Positions 1 through 8,510 of a stretch of DNA of 64,000 nt are shown one piece after another. Source of the stretch: Amycolatopsis azurea DSM 43854 (GTDB taxonomy: Bacteria > Actinomycetota > Actinomycetes > Mycobacteriales > Pseudonocardiaceae); contig NZ_MUXN01000023.1 in the NCBI RefSeq assembly GCF_001995215.1, forward strand, positions 166,748-230,747. The letters run 5' to 3'. A program made the position numbers and the translations under genes. The first letter of the stretch is position 1; each line of letters begins with the position of its first letter. The notes beneath the pieces were generated by a model, which was given only the letters and a program-made list of their open reading frames with translations, had not been told where the DNA came from and made no database searches.

Positions 1-94
1 CAACTCCACCCAGTACGGGCAGGAAGTGTTCAGCAACGCCGACGCCTACGGGAAGGCCGCGCTCAAGCCGGAACCCGCGCCGGCACCGCGCTGA
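1..94 (+). CDS. C-terminal end of an unidentified protein (partial)
   Basis: An open frame enters from the left edge and stops at TGA 92-94. About 30 residues are visible, ending in a Pro/Ala-rich tail (KPEPAPAPR). That is too little to assign a family. The gene converges on the VWA gene, whose stop is at 114, leaving about 19 bp between them. Codon use matches the coding regions around it, so I take it as a real gene end rather than a chance frame. Confidence 0.55.
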   Translation, partial: NSTQYGQEVFSNADAYGKAALKPEPAPAPR

Positions 95-113
95 AGCCTT
101 ACAGAACACGGCC

Positions 114-1463
114 TCAGGCGGGCAGAAGCCGGGTCACCAGCTTCGTCAGCTGGTGCACGTTCCGGCATTCGTGCATCTCGACGACCTCCGCGTAGGCGTG
201 CGCCTCGGAGTCGCCGGTGGACCACAGCGCGGTCCGCTCGGGGTTGAGCCAGTACGTGTGCCTCGCCGCGGCGGCGATCCCGCGCACCGCGGCCAGGTTC
301 GGGTCGCCGCCGTTGGTCCTGGCGTCCCCGAGGATGAGCATGGAAGTCCTGGGGCCCACGGCGTCCGGGTACCGCTCGACGAATTCGCCGAGCGCGTGCC
401 CGTAGTCGCTGTGCCCGTCCCAGCGCGTCAGTTCGGCGTCGGCGAGGATGCGCGCGCCGAGGTCCTCCGGATCGGCCGCGCCGGTGTCGACGAGGTGGGT
501 GATCTCGTCGCACGCGTCGATGAACGCGAACACCCGCACCTTGCTGAACTGGTCCCGCAGGGCCTGCACCAGCAACATGGTGAAGTTCGCGAATCCGGCC
601 ACCGAGCCCGACATGTCGCACAGCAGCACGATTTCCGGCCTTCCCGGCCGGTGCCGCCGGTACGACGGCCGCATCGGGACGCCGCCGGTGGACAGCGAGC
701 GCCGCAACGTCCGGCGCAGGTCGATCTGCCCACGCGCGTGCCGCCGTCGCCGGGCTGCCAGCCGGGTGGCGAGCTTGCGCGACAACGGCTGCACGACCCG
801 GCGGAGTTCGGCGAGTTGCGCGCGGCTGGCGAGCAGGAAGTCGACGCGGTCGGCGGCCGGCGGCACGGCGTGCCGCGAAACCCTTTCCCTGCCACGGACT
901 TCCGCCACTCGCCGCCGCGCTTCGGTGCGCACCGATCCGCGGAAGCCTTCGACACGACGGCGGACGTCGTCGCGGTCCAGTCTGTCGGTGAAGTCCTCCG
1001 AAGCGCCCGCGCGGATGGCTTCGAGCACGCGGACCACGAGCGTCTGCGGCTGGAGCCGTTCCAGCGTCTGGTGCGCCGACCAGCCCCCGGCGCCCGCCGT
1101 GCCGCCGTACTCCCCCAGCATGTCGACGGCGAGCCCGGCCAGCTGCGTCAGTTCCGTCTGGTCGTTCGCGGCGAGCGCGGTGGCGAGCCGGTCGCGCAAG
1201 GCGGCCAGGTCGTCGACGGGGTCCTGCGACGGCGCGCCGACGCCGAGCGGGAAGTAGATGTCGAACGTCGCGTCGAACACCGCGCGCTGACCGCCGCGCC
1301 GGACGAGCGCCGCCGCGAGCCCTTCCCGCATCTGCTCGCGGGAGGCCAGGCCCAGCACTTCGAGTGCCGCGGCGGCGTCGACCGTCTCACTGGGTCCCGC
1401 CGGGATCCCGTGTTGCCGCAACGCTTCCACGAACTCGACGAGCCTGCCCGGCACGCCGCTCAC
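114..1463 (-). CDS. VWA domain protein, CoxE-like
   Basis: This protein of about 449 residues carries a von Willebrand A domain in its C-terminal half. The MIDAS motif DMSGS lies near residue 282, after a basic Arg-rich stretch. CoxE/YehP-type VWA proteins work with MoxR AAA+ ATPases to assemble or mature metalloenzymes, for example Mo-hydroxylases. The longer frame runs upstream to 1772, but I choose GTG 1463 because it overlaps the stop of the upstream MoxR gene in a GTGA junction, the usual sign of translational coupling. The substrate is unknown. A Mo-hydroxylase pair lies about 11 kb away (12688-15410), so a link is possible but unproven. Confidence 0.85.
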   Translation of the reverse strand: MSGVPGRLVEFVEALRQHGIPAGPSETVDAAAALEVLGLASREQMREGLAAALVRRGGQRAVFDATFDIYFPLGVGAPSQDPVDDLAALRDRLATALAANDQTELTQLAGLAVDMLGEYGGTAGAGGWSAHQTLERLQPQTLVVRVLEAIRAGASEDFTDRLDRDDVRRRVEGFRGSVRTEARRRVAEVRGRERVSRHAVPPAADRVDFLLASRAQLAELRRVVQPLSRKLATRLAARRRRHARGQIDLRRTLRRSLSTGGVPMRPSYRRHRPGRPEIVLLCDMSGSVAGFANFTMLLVQALRDQFSKVRVFAFIDACDEITHLVDTGAADPEDLGARILADAELTRWDGHSDYGHALGEFVERYPDAVGPRTSMLILGDARTNGGDPNLAAVRGIAAAARHTYWLNPERTALWSTGDSEAHAYAEVVEMHECRNVHQLTKLVTRLLPA

Positions 1464-2341
1464 GAGTCGAGGACCTTGCCGAGTTCCAGCCGCGCGTCCG
1501 CCTTCACGACGTCGTCCTGGTGTTTGAGGATGACGCCGAGGCTCGCGCGGACGACGTCCTCGCCGAGGCTGTCCGCGCCGAGCGCCAGCAGGGTCCGGGC
1601 CCAGTCGATGGTCTCCGCGACCGACGGGGCCTTCCGCAGTTCCATCGCCCGCAACGCGGTGATCACCTTGACCACGGACGCCGCGAGCGCGTCGTCGACA
1701 CCCGGGACCTTGAGCCGCACGATGCGCTGCTCCAGTGCGGCGTCGGGGAAATCGATGTGCAGGAAGAGACACCGCCGCCGCAGCGCCTCGGAGAGTTCCC
1801 GGGTCGCGTTCGACGTCAGCACCACGAACGGCTTGCGCCCGGCGGTGATCGTGCCGAGTTCCGGGACGGTGATCTGGAAGTCGCCGAGCACCTCCAGCAG
1901 GAGCCCCTCGATCTCGACGTCGGCCTTGTCGGTCTCGTCGATGAGCAGGACGGTCGGCTCGTCGCCCTTGATGGCCGTCAACAGCGGCCGGGCCAGCAGG
2001 AACTCTTCACCGAAGATGTCGTTGCGGGCCTCGTCCCACGTCTCGTCCTTGCCCGCGGTGATCCGGAGCAGCTGCTTCGCGTGGTTCCACTCATACAGCG
2101 CCCGCGACTCGTCGACGCCTTCGTAGCACTGCAACCGCACGAGCCGGGAGCCGCTCGCCTGCGCGACCGCCTTCGCCAGCTCGGTCTTGCCGACCCCCGC
2201 GGGGCCCTCGATCAGCAACGGCTTGCCGAGGGCGTCCGCGAGGAACACCGTGGTGGCGACGGCGGCCGAGGCCAGGTAGCCGGTGTCGGCGAGCTTCGCC
2301 GTCACGTCTTCGACGGATGTGAAGTACCCGGTCCCAGCCAC
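1460..2341 (-). CDS. MoxR family AAA+ ATPase
   Basis: This is a 293-residue ATPase of the MoxR/CoxD group. Walker A (GPAGVGKT) is at residues 46-53, and a Walker B-like VLLIDE follows near residue 130. An arginine-rich sensor region and the C-terminal lid helices fill the rest, and the length is normal for the family. It is the first gene of a two-gene operon with the VWA protein, which its stop overlaps by 3 bp. Known pairs use ATP hydrolysis to remodel or insert metal cofactors in a client protein. No client gene is adjacent here. Confidence 0.9.
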   Translation of the reverse strand: MAGTGYFTSVEDVTAKLADTGYLASAAVATTVFLADALGKPLLIEGPAGVGKTELAKAVAQASGSRLVRLQCYEGVDESRALYEWNHAKQLLRITAGKDETWDEARNDIFGEEFLLARPLLTAIKGDEPTVLLIDETDKADVEIEGLLLEVLGDFQITVPELGTITAGRKPFVVLTSNATRELSEALRRRCLFLHIDFPDAALEQRIVRLKVPGVDDALAASVVKVITALRAMELRKAPSVAETIDWARTLLALGADSLGEDVVRASLGVILKHQDDVVKADARLELGKVLDS

Positions 2342-2362
2342 ACGGCCTCCCAGCTCGATCGC

Positions 2363-3808
2363 CTACCCGGCCGACTCTACGTCGCGGATCCGCTGGGGCA
2401 GCAGGAACCCGACCGCGAAGGTGAGCATCACCATCACCGCGACCACCCAGAACGTCCGCTGGGCGGCGTCGGTCGGATCCACGGTCCCGGCGTCGAAGAA
2501 CACCGTGCCCAGCAGCGCCATCCCCAGCGCGCCGCCGACCTGCTGGAGCGAGGTCAGCGCGCCCGACGCCGAACCCGCCTCCGACGGTTCCACCCCGGAC
2601 AACGCGATCTCGAAGTACGGCCCCATGATCAGCCCGGACCCGATCCCGACCACCAGCAACGCGGGCGCGAGCAGCCACGGACCGGCGTCCGGGCCGAGGA
2701 GCGACAGCAGGGCGACCACGCCGGCGGCCATGATCAGCGCGCCGGTGTGCAGCACCTTGCGGCCGTGCTTGCGCACCACCTGGACCAGGCCCATGCCGAC
2801 GATCATCCCCAGCGACATCGGCACCCCGGTCAGCCCGGCCTTGAGCGGCGAGAAACCGAGCCCGAGCTGCAGGTACAGCGTGAAGACGAGACCGAAGCCG
2901 GAGAACGCGGCGAAGTAGATCGTCCCGGTCGCCATCCCGGCGAGGAAGCTGCGCTTGCGGAACAGGCTGGGCTCGACCAGCGGGTCACCGCCGCGGCCGC
3001 TCTTGCGCTTCTCGAACCACGCGAACACCCCGAACACCACGACCGAGGCCGCCATCATCGCGAACGCCCACAGCGGCCAGCCGTACTCACGCCCCTGGAC
3101 CAGCGGGAAGACGATCAACAGCGCGCCAGTCGTGGCGAGCAGCGCGCCGGGGATGTCGAGTTTGAGCGAGCCGCCGGGCCGGGATTCGGGGAGGAACTTC
3201 ACCGCGGCGAGCACGGCCAGCGCGCCGATCGGGAGGTTGATCAGGAAGATCATCCGCCAGCCGGTGCCGAACAGGTCGGCGTCGACCAGCCAGCCCGCCA
3301 GGATCGGGCCGCCGACCGCGGCGAGCCCCATCACCGGGCCGAACATGCCGAACGCGGACTGCAGCTCCTTGCCCGCGAACATCTCCTTCATCATGCCGAG
3401 GCCCTGCGGGACCATCGCGGCGCCGAACAGGCCCTGCACCACCCGTGCGGCGATGATCATCTCGGGGCTCACCGCGACCGCGCAGAGCAGCGAACCGGCG
3501 ACGAAGCCGATCGCGCCGATCAGGAACATGCGCTTGCGGCCGAAGATGTCGCCGAGCCGTCCGCCGGTGAGCAGGCCGGACACCATCGCGAGGGTGTAGG
3601 CGACCCCGAGCCACTGGATCATCGCCGTGCCGCCGCCGAGCGAGGCCCGCATGACCGGTCCGGCGATGCTCGTGACCGTCATGTCGAGCAGTTCCATCAC
3701 CGACCCGGTCAGGATCACGAACAGCGCGGGCCAGCGCCAGCGGTACTGCTTCTCGTCGGGCGTGTTCTCCGTGGTCACGGCGCCCGGGGCATCCAGTGTC
3801 ATCGTCAT
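2363..3808 (-). CDS. MFS multidrug exporter, DHA2 (14-TM) type
   Basis: This protein of about 481 residues has many hydrophobic helices in a 14-TM arrangement. The N-terminal segment reads LTGSVMELLDMTVTSIAGP, and the motif GGRLGDIFGRKR lies between TM2 and TM3 as in drug:H+ antiporters. Two in-frame ATGs (3808 and 3802) are possible, and neither has a strong Shine-Dalgarno sequence. The frame extends further upstream, but that part would run into the divergent promoter region. It is transcribed divergently from a WYL regulator, and a dyad lies between them, so regulated export of a toxic compound is likely. The substrate cannot be told. Confidence 0.88.
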   Translation of the reverse strand: MTMTLDAPGAVTTENTPDEKQYRWRWPALFVILTGSVMELLDMTVTSIAGPVMRASLGGGTAMIQWLGVAYTLAMVSGLLTGGRLGDIFGRKRMFLIGAIGFVAGSLLCAVAVSPEMIIAARVVQGLFGAAMVPQGLGMMKEMFAGKELQSAFGMFGPVMGLAAVGGPILAGWLVDADLFGTGWRMIFLINLPIGALAVLAAVKFLPESRPGGSLKLDIPGALLATTGALLIVFPLVQGREYGWPLWAFAMMAASVVVFGVFAWFEKRKSGRGGDPLVEPSLFRKRSFLAGMATGTIYFAAFSGFGLVFTLYLQLGLGFSPLKAGLTGVPMSLGMIVGMGLVQVVRKHGRKVLHTGALIMAAGVVALLSLLGPDAGPWLLAPALLVVGIGSGLIMGPYFEIALSGVEPSEAGSASGALTSLQQVGGALGMALLGTVFFDAGTVDPTDAAQRTFWVVAVMVMLTFAVGFLLPQRIRDVESAG

Positions 3809-3827
3809 GGGGACAACGCTAAAGTCA

Positions 3828-3852
3828 ATTCCGGCCACTTTCTGACCGGAAT
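3828..3852. promoter_or_regulatory. dyad operator between exporter and WYL regulator
   Basis: ATTCCGG (3828-3834) and CCGGAAT (3846-3852) form a perfect 7-bp inverted repeat with an 11-bp spacer. It lies in the 62-bp space between the divergent starts of the MFS exporter and the WYL regulator. Position and symmetry fit an operator for the WYL protein or another regulator. The assignment is inferred. Confidence 0.45.
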
Positions 3853-3870
3853 CGGAGCGAACCTGGATCC

Positions 3871-4851
3871 ATGGCGAACACGAGCGCGCGGATGCTGCGA
3901 TTGCTGTCCCTTCTGCAGACACACCGCTTCTGGACCGGGATCGAACTGAGCGACAAGCTCGAAGTGAGCGAACGGACGCTGCGGCGCGACGTCGAGCGGC
4001 TGCGCGAGCTGGGCTATCCGGTCAACGCGAGCCGCGGCGTCGCGGGCGGCTACCAGCTGCGGTCGGGCACGGTCATGCCGCCGCTGCTGCTGGACGACGA
4101 GGAGGCCGTGGCGATCGCGGTCGGCCTGCGGACGGCGGCGAGCGGTTCGGTGGAAGGCATCGAGGAGACGTCCGTGCGGGCGCTGACGAAGGTCGTCCAG
4201 GTGATGCCGCCCCGGCTGCGCAGACGCGTCGACGCGCTCCAGGCGTACACGACACCCGCCGCCGTCACGGGTCCCCGGGTCAACGCCGCCAGCCTGACGG
4301 TGATCGCGCAGGCCTGCCGGGACGACGAGCGCCTGAAGTTCGACTACGCGGCACGCGGTGGCGAGGAGTCCGCGCGGCTGGTCGAGCCGCATCGGCTCGT
4401 CTCACTCGGACGGCGCTGGTACCTGGTGGCGTGGGATCTCGACAGGGTGGACTGGCGCACGTTCCGCGTCGACCGGCTCAGCGACCCGCGCACCACCGGC
4501 GCCCGCTACCGGCCGCGCGAGATCCCCGGCGGGGACGCGGTCAAGTTCGTCGAGGCCCAGATCAAGGCCAGGCCGACCACACACACGCTGGTCGTCCGGG
4601 TCGACGCGCCGAAAGCACAGGTCAAGGCGGCGGTGCGGTACCTCGGCGGCATGCTCGAAGCGATCGACGAGACGTCCTGCCGCCTGACGATGAACGTCGA
4701 CACCTTCGACTGGCCCGTGCTGATCCTCGCCGCCATCGGCGCGCCCTTCGAGGTCGAGAGCCCTTCCGCGTTCAAAGATCATCTCGGCGCCGTCGCCACC
4801 CTCTTCTCCCGAGCGTCCGGCGATGGAAACGAAAGTGGCGGTGAAGGGTGA
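3871..4851 (+). CDS. WYL domain HTH transcriptional regulator (YafY type)
   Basis: This is a 326-residue regulator. Residues 1-60 form a DeoR-like winged helix (LEVSERTLRRDVERLRELGY). A WYL domain starts near residue 140, with the signature region RLVSLGRRWYLVAWDLD near residue 175, and a C-terminal WCX-like extension follows. WYL domains bind nucleotides, nucleic acid or small ligands and control the attached HTH. Divergent placement next to a drug exporter suggests it controls that exporter. Its stop codon is embedded in a perfect hairpin at 4834-4869. Confidence 0.92.
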   Translation: MANTSARMLRLLSLLQTHRFWTGIELSDKLEVSERTLRRDVERLRELGYPVNASRGVAGGYQLRSGTVMPPLLLDDEEAVAIAVGLRTAASGSVEGIEETSVRALTKVVQVMPPRLRRRVDALQAYTTPAAVTGPRVNAASLTVIAQACRDDERLKFDYAARGGEESARLVEPHRLVSLGRRWYLVAWDLDRVDWRTFRVDRLSDPRTTGARYRPREIPGGDAVKFVEAQIKARPTTHTLVVRVDAPKAQVKAAVRYLGGMLEAIDETSCRLTMNVDTFDWPVLILAAIGAPFEVESPSAFKDHLGAVATLFSRASGDGNESGGEG

Positions 4852-4869
4852 GCACCCTTCACCGCCACT
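4834..4869. terminator. perfect 17-bp hairpin at the WYL gene end
   Basis: The 17-nt arms 4834-4850 and 4853-4869 are exact reverse complements separated by 2 nt, and they contain GGTGAAGGGTG. The hairpin overlaps the stop codon (4849-4851) and sits between two convergent genes. It could therefore terminate in both directions, although no T-run follows it. Confidence 0.6.
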
Positions 4870-4915
4870 CGTGTTCGACTCAGTCGTGTCCGGTCAGCCC
4901 CTGGCGGGCGTCAGG

Positions 4916-5224
4916 TCAGCAGAGACCGGTGTACCACGCGTTGTCGGCGTTGTAGCCGAGCTTGGTGATACCCGGCGTGACGCAGAGGTCCTCGTCGCTG
5001 CCGACGTTGTAGGTCACGTGGATCGAGACGTTGGTCGAGCCGCAGTGGTTGTAGTAGCTGATCAGGCCCTGCTCGTAGTAGCCGCACACGGCCATGGTTC
5101 CCAGGTCGCCCTGGGGAGTGGCCTCAGCGGCGGACGCGGTCGTGGCGGCGCCGAACATCAGCGCACCCGCCGAGGCGGCGACCGACGCGGCGACGGCGGC
5201 CCTGGTGGCGATCTGCTTCAACAT
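4916..5224 (-). CDS. small secreted four-cysteine protein, DUF6355-like
   Basis: This is a 102-residue precursor. ATG 5224 is preceded by GGAGGG at good spacing; the longer frame has no such site. Residues 1-32 form a Sec signal peptide ending ASAA before EATPQ. The mature part of about 70 residues has four cysteines (in AVCGYYE, YNHCGST, DLCVTPG and the terminal TGLC), which suggests two disulfides. The pattern resembles DUF6355, a family annotated as natural-product-associated, but this is from memory. The function is unknown; no biosynthetic genes are adjacent. Confidence 0.75.
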   Translation of the reverse strand: MLKQIATRAAVAASVAASAGALMFGAATTASAAEATPQGDLGTMAVCGYYEQGLISYYNHCGSTNVSIHVTYNVGSDEDLCVTPGITKLGYNADNAWYTGLC

Positions 5225-5417
5225 GGCTGTTCCCTCCAGATTGGTTTTCCCGAGTCCGAGCAATTCCGGAAAGACCCTTTCCCCAATGAGCGCGCGGGGA
5301 CTATTCCGCTCTTCCGGGAAGGGGGTCGGCATTTCCGCCGGTTGCGGTCGGACCTCTCAAAACTTATGAATTCGGCTCGCGGGTGACAAGCCCTTTCACC
5401 ACTGCCTGAAACCGCGA

Positions 5418-6395
5418 TCACGGCCGGAGCAATGCGGACCCTCTTCGCGAGATCCGGTGCACCGCCGCGCCGTTCGTCCGCGCCGTCTGCACCAAGCCGG
5501 CGTTGCGCAGCACGGTCGTGTGCTGGCTGGCACCGGCGAGGGAGATGCCGAGGGCGTTGGCGAGATCGGTGGTGTTGACCTGCGGCAGATCGGCGATCGT
5601 CCGCAGCACGGTGGCCCTGGTCCGGCCGAGCAGGGCGGTCAGCGAGCGGGCGCGCACCGCCTCCTCGTCCGTGTTCGCCGCCCAGCCCGGCGAGCGTTCG
5701 ACGGGGTAGACGAGCATGGGTGTGGCGGAGTCGACGGAGAGCGTCGTGATGGGACCGCCCCAGCAGAAGAACGACGGCACCAGGACGAGACCACGGCCGT
5801 CGAGGTGGAGATCCTGTTCGACGGGATAGTCGACCTCGAGCACCGGTGAACGCCATCGGACGGCGGGATGCAGCCCGGCGAGAACGGCCTCGAAACCGAC
5901 GGAGGCGACGACATCCGCCCTGCTCCGCCGGTCCAGCTCGACGTGGTGACGGATACCCGGCCAGAACGGCTCGATGGCCTCGCGATGGTACGCGCGCAAG
6001 GCGCCGGCCAGCCGTCTCAGCGACTCCACCTCGCCGTCGGCGATCTCGCCCACCCACGCCGGGAGCACCCGGTGCCGGGCGAGTTCGGCGATGTCGGTCT
6101 TCAGCTTCGTCCTCGTGGTACCGAGGAGCAGGTCGATCCCGGTCTCCAGATCGGGGATGTCACCGGACGGCGTGAGGAAGTCCGGCGAGTAGCCCGTGGG
6201 TCTCGCGAGCACGGTGAGCAGCCCGGTGCTCGACGGCAGCCGAGGCCGCAGCCTCCGCCGCCAACCACCGAAAACCGGCTGGTCCTGATCGGTCTGGACC
6301 AGATGAAGGCTCAGCAGGACCTCCCACATCCGATGTGGTTCGGCCAATAGCCGGATCCTGAGCAGATCATCCGTGGAAAAGTATATGCGCAGCAT
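5418..6395 (-). CDS. winged-helix transcriptional regulator (ArsR-like, DUF5937 type)
   Basis: This is a 325-residue protein. A long N-terminal domain begins MLRIYFSTDDLLRIRL, typical of actinobacterial regulators annotated DUF5937. A C-terminal ArsR-type winged helix (about residues 245-315) contains NTTDLANALGISLAGASQHTTVLRNAGLV. The ligand is unknown. It is divergent from an aldo/keto reductase, and the 212-bp gap holds a 10-bp inverted repeat that may be its operator. Confidence 0.85.
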   Translation of the reverse strand: MLRIYFSTDDLLRIRLLAEPHRMWEVLLSLHLVQTDQDQPVFGGWRRRLRPRLPSSTGLLTVLARPTGYSPDFLTPSGDIPDLETGIDLLLGTTRTKLKTDIAELARHRVLPAWVGEIADGEVESLRRLAGALRAYHREAIEPFWPGIRHHVELDRRSRADVVASVGFEAVLAGLHPAVRWRSPVLEVDYPVEQDLHLDGRGLVLVPSFFCWGGPITTLSVDSATPMLVYPVERSPGWAANTDEEAVRARSLTALLGRTRATVLRTIADLPQVNTTDLANALGISLAGASQHTTVLRNAGLVQTARTNGAAVHRISRRGSALLRP

Positions 6396-6481
6396 TAATG
6401 GAACCCCCAGTTCGTTCCGTTACCTTGGCAGGATAGCCCCTTTCACCGGTCCGACCACCCACCCATTCCGGTATTGCCCGA

Positions 6482-6505
6482 CTAGTTCGAATACCTTCGA
6501 ACTAG
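6482..6505. promoter_or_regulatory. perfect 10-bp inverted repeat, likely operator
   Basis: CTAGTTCGAA (6482-6491) and TTCGAACTAG (6496-6505) are separated by TACC. The element lies in the gap between the ArsR-like regulator (start 6395) and the aldo/keto reductase (start 6608). It contains GAA-N4-TTC but not the full LexA GAAC-N4-GTTC core, so a local regulator is the simpler reading. Confidence 0.5.
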
Positions 6506-6607
6506 CGGGCTTCCGTTAGCCGTGCCCGGCCGGGAATACGCGACCGAGACGGCGGGAGGCGAGATGTCACACTCGGCGGCGCGCTTCCTGCGGCTAGCAT
6601 CGGGCCC

Positions 6608-7642
6608 GTGAGCACCTATGTCGCGGCCGAGGGCCGATACGAGAGCATCCCCTACCGCCGCACCGGGCGCAGCGGCCTGAAGCTGCCCGCGATCTCGCTG
6701 GGCCTGTGGCACAACTTCGGGAACGACAAGCCCTTGGGCACCCAGCGGGACATCGCACGGCGCGCGTTCGACCTGGGCATCACCCATTTCGACCTCGCCA
6801 ACAACTACGGCCCGCCCTACGGCTCGGCCGAGGAGAACTTCGGCAGGCTGCTGGCCTCGGACTTCAAGCCGTACCGCGACGAGCTGGTCGTCTCGACCAA
6901 GGCGGGCTACGACATGTGGCCCGGCCCGTACGGCGAATGGGGTTCGCGCAAGTACCTGCTGTCCTCTTTGGACCAGTCGCTCGGCCGGATGGGCCTGGAC
7001 TACGTCGACATCTTCTACTCGCACCGCTTCGACCCCGAGACGCCGCTCGAAGAGACCGTCGGCGCGCTCGACACCGCCGTCCGCTCCGGACGCGCGCTGT
7101 ACGTCGGCATCTCGTCGTACTCGTCGGAGAAGACCGCCGAGGCCGCGCGGCTGCTGCGGGAACTGGGCACGCCGCTGCTGATCCACCAGCCGTCGTACTC
7201 GATGTTCAACCGCTGGCTCGAAGGCGACAAGCTGCTCGACACGCTCGAAGCCGAAGGCGCGGGCTGCATCGCCTTCTCACCGCTGGCCCAGGGCCTGCTG
7301 ACCAGCCGCTACCTCGACGGCGTCCCGGACAATTCCCGTGCGGCGCAAGGGAAGTCGCTCAACCCGGACACGATCACCGAGAGCACCCTCGGCAAGATCC
7401 GGGCGCTGAACGAGATCGCCCAGCGGCGTGGCCAGACGCTGGCGCAGCTCGCACTGGCGTGGGGCCTGCGCGACCCGCGGATGACGTCGGTGCTGATCGG
7501 CGCGAGCAGCGTCGCCCAGCTGGAGGACAACGTCGGCGCGCTGAAGAACCTGCACTTCACGCACGAGGAGCTGGCCGAGATCGACCGCTACGCCACCGAG
7601 GCCGACATCAACCTGTGGAAGCGGTCCACCGACGCCGGATAG
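6608..7642 (+). CDS. aldo/keto reductase, YghZ / glyceraldehyde-3-phosphate reductase type
   Basis: This is a 344-residue TIM-barrel NADPH oxidoreductase starting at GTG 6608. The family tetrad is visible: Asp and Tyr in FDLANNYGPPYGSAEENFG, Lys in VSTKAGYDM and His in FYSHRFD. The C-terminal cofactor segment is VLIGASSVAQLEDN. The closest named group reduces L-glyceraldehyde 3-phosphate and detoxifies methylglyoxal, but the exact substrate is not fixed by sequence. A methyltransferase gene follows after 56 bp on the same strand. Confidence 0.93.
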   Translation: MSTYVAAEGRYESIPYRRTGRSGLKLPAISLGLWHNFGNDKPLGTQRDIARRAFDLGITHFDLANNYGPPYGSAEENFGRLLASDFKPYRDELVVSTKAGYDMWPGPYGEWGSRKYLLSSLDQSLGRMGLDYVDIFYSHRFDPETPLEETVGALDTAVRSGRALYVGISSYSSEKTAEAARLLRELGTPLLIHQPSYSMFNRWLEGDKLLDTLEAEGAGCIAFSPLAQGLLTSRYLDGVPDNSRAAQGKSLNPDTITESTLGKIRALNEIAQRRGQTLAQLALAWGLRDPRMTSVLIGASSVAQLEDNVGALKNLHFTHEELAEIDRYATEADINLWKRSTDAG

Positions 7643-7698
7643 GGTGCACGTCGCGAAAACGCGTTGCCCCACCGGCGGGCGGGACCGAGACTGCGGAC

Positions 7699-8457
7699 AT
7701 GACGTTCGAAGATCAGCTCGCCGAAGGAGCGGCCGTCCCGGTCGAAGGCTGGGATTTCTCGTGGTTCGAAGGCCGGGCCACGGAGGAACGGCCGCCGTGG
7801 GGCTACTCGCGGCTGCTCGGCGAACGGATGGCGGCGGCTTCGGCGGGACTCGACCTGCAGACCGGCGGCGGCGAGGTGCTCGCGGGCATCCCGGAACCGC
7901 CGCCGGTCCTCGCCGCCACCGAGGGCTGGCCGCCGAACGTCGAGGTCGCGCGGAAGAATCTCGCGCCCCTCGGCGGGCAGGTCGTGGAGGCGACGGACGA
8001 CGCGCCGATCCCCTTCCCCGACGAGTCCTTCGACCTGGTGAGCAGCCGCCATCCAGTCGAGAACCCGTGGCGGGAGATCGCCCGGGTGCTGCGACCGGGC
8101 GGCACCTTCCTGTCGCAACAGATCGGCGCCGGCACCGTCCGCGAACTGAAGGAGTTCTTCCTCGGCCCGCAGGACTACGGCGACTGGACGCCCGACGTGC
8201 TGCGCGTCGAAGCGGAGGCCGTCGGGCTGCGGGTGGACCGGCTCGAACCGGCGAAACTGCGGATGGAGTTCTTCGACCTCGCCGCGGTCGTCCACTTCCT
8301 CCGGAAGGTGATCTGGATCGTGCCGGGGTTCGAAGTGGACAAGTACCGCGACAAGCTCGCGGAACTCCATCGGTTGATCGAAACCGACGGGATGTTCGTC
8401 GCGCATTCCCGGCGAGTGCTTGTGGAGGCCGTCAAGCCCGGCAACACGTTCGGGTGA
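7699..8457 (+). CDS. SAM-dependent methyltransferase, class I
   Basis: This 252-residue protein starts at ATG 7699. Glycine-rich motif I is present in slightly altered form as LDLQTGGGEVL. SFDLVSSRHPVE and EIARVLRPGGTFLSQQIG are the post-I and motif III regions of small-molecule methyltransferases. The long frame that includes it begins inside the preceding reductase in another reading frame, so the internal ATG is the sensible start. The substrate is unknown. Confidence 0.88.
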   Translation: MTFEDQLAEGAAVPVEGWDFSWFEGRATEERPPWGYSRLLGERMAAASAGLDLQTGGGEVLAGIPEPPPVLAATEGWPPNVEVARKNLAPLGGQVVEATDDAPIPFPDESFDLVSSRHPVENPWREIARVLRPGGTFLSQQIGAGTVRELKEFFLGPQDYGDWTPDVLRVEAEAVGLRVDRLEPAKLRMEFFDLAAVVHFLRKVIWIVPGFEVDKYRDKLAELHRLIETDGMFVAHSRRVLVEAVKPGNTFG

Positions 8458-8510
8458 TCACCACCGGGATGCCTTGAGCGGACCCGCTCGCGGGTGCGAT
8501 ACCTGCGGAC

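Noticed and set aside
1364..3949. An 861-codon plus-strand frame over the MoxR and MFS genes
   Set aside because: It is a GC-skew shadow of two genes on the other strand; composition is Arg/His/Asp-rich with no domain.
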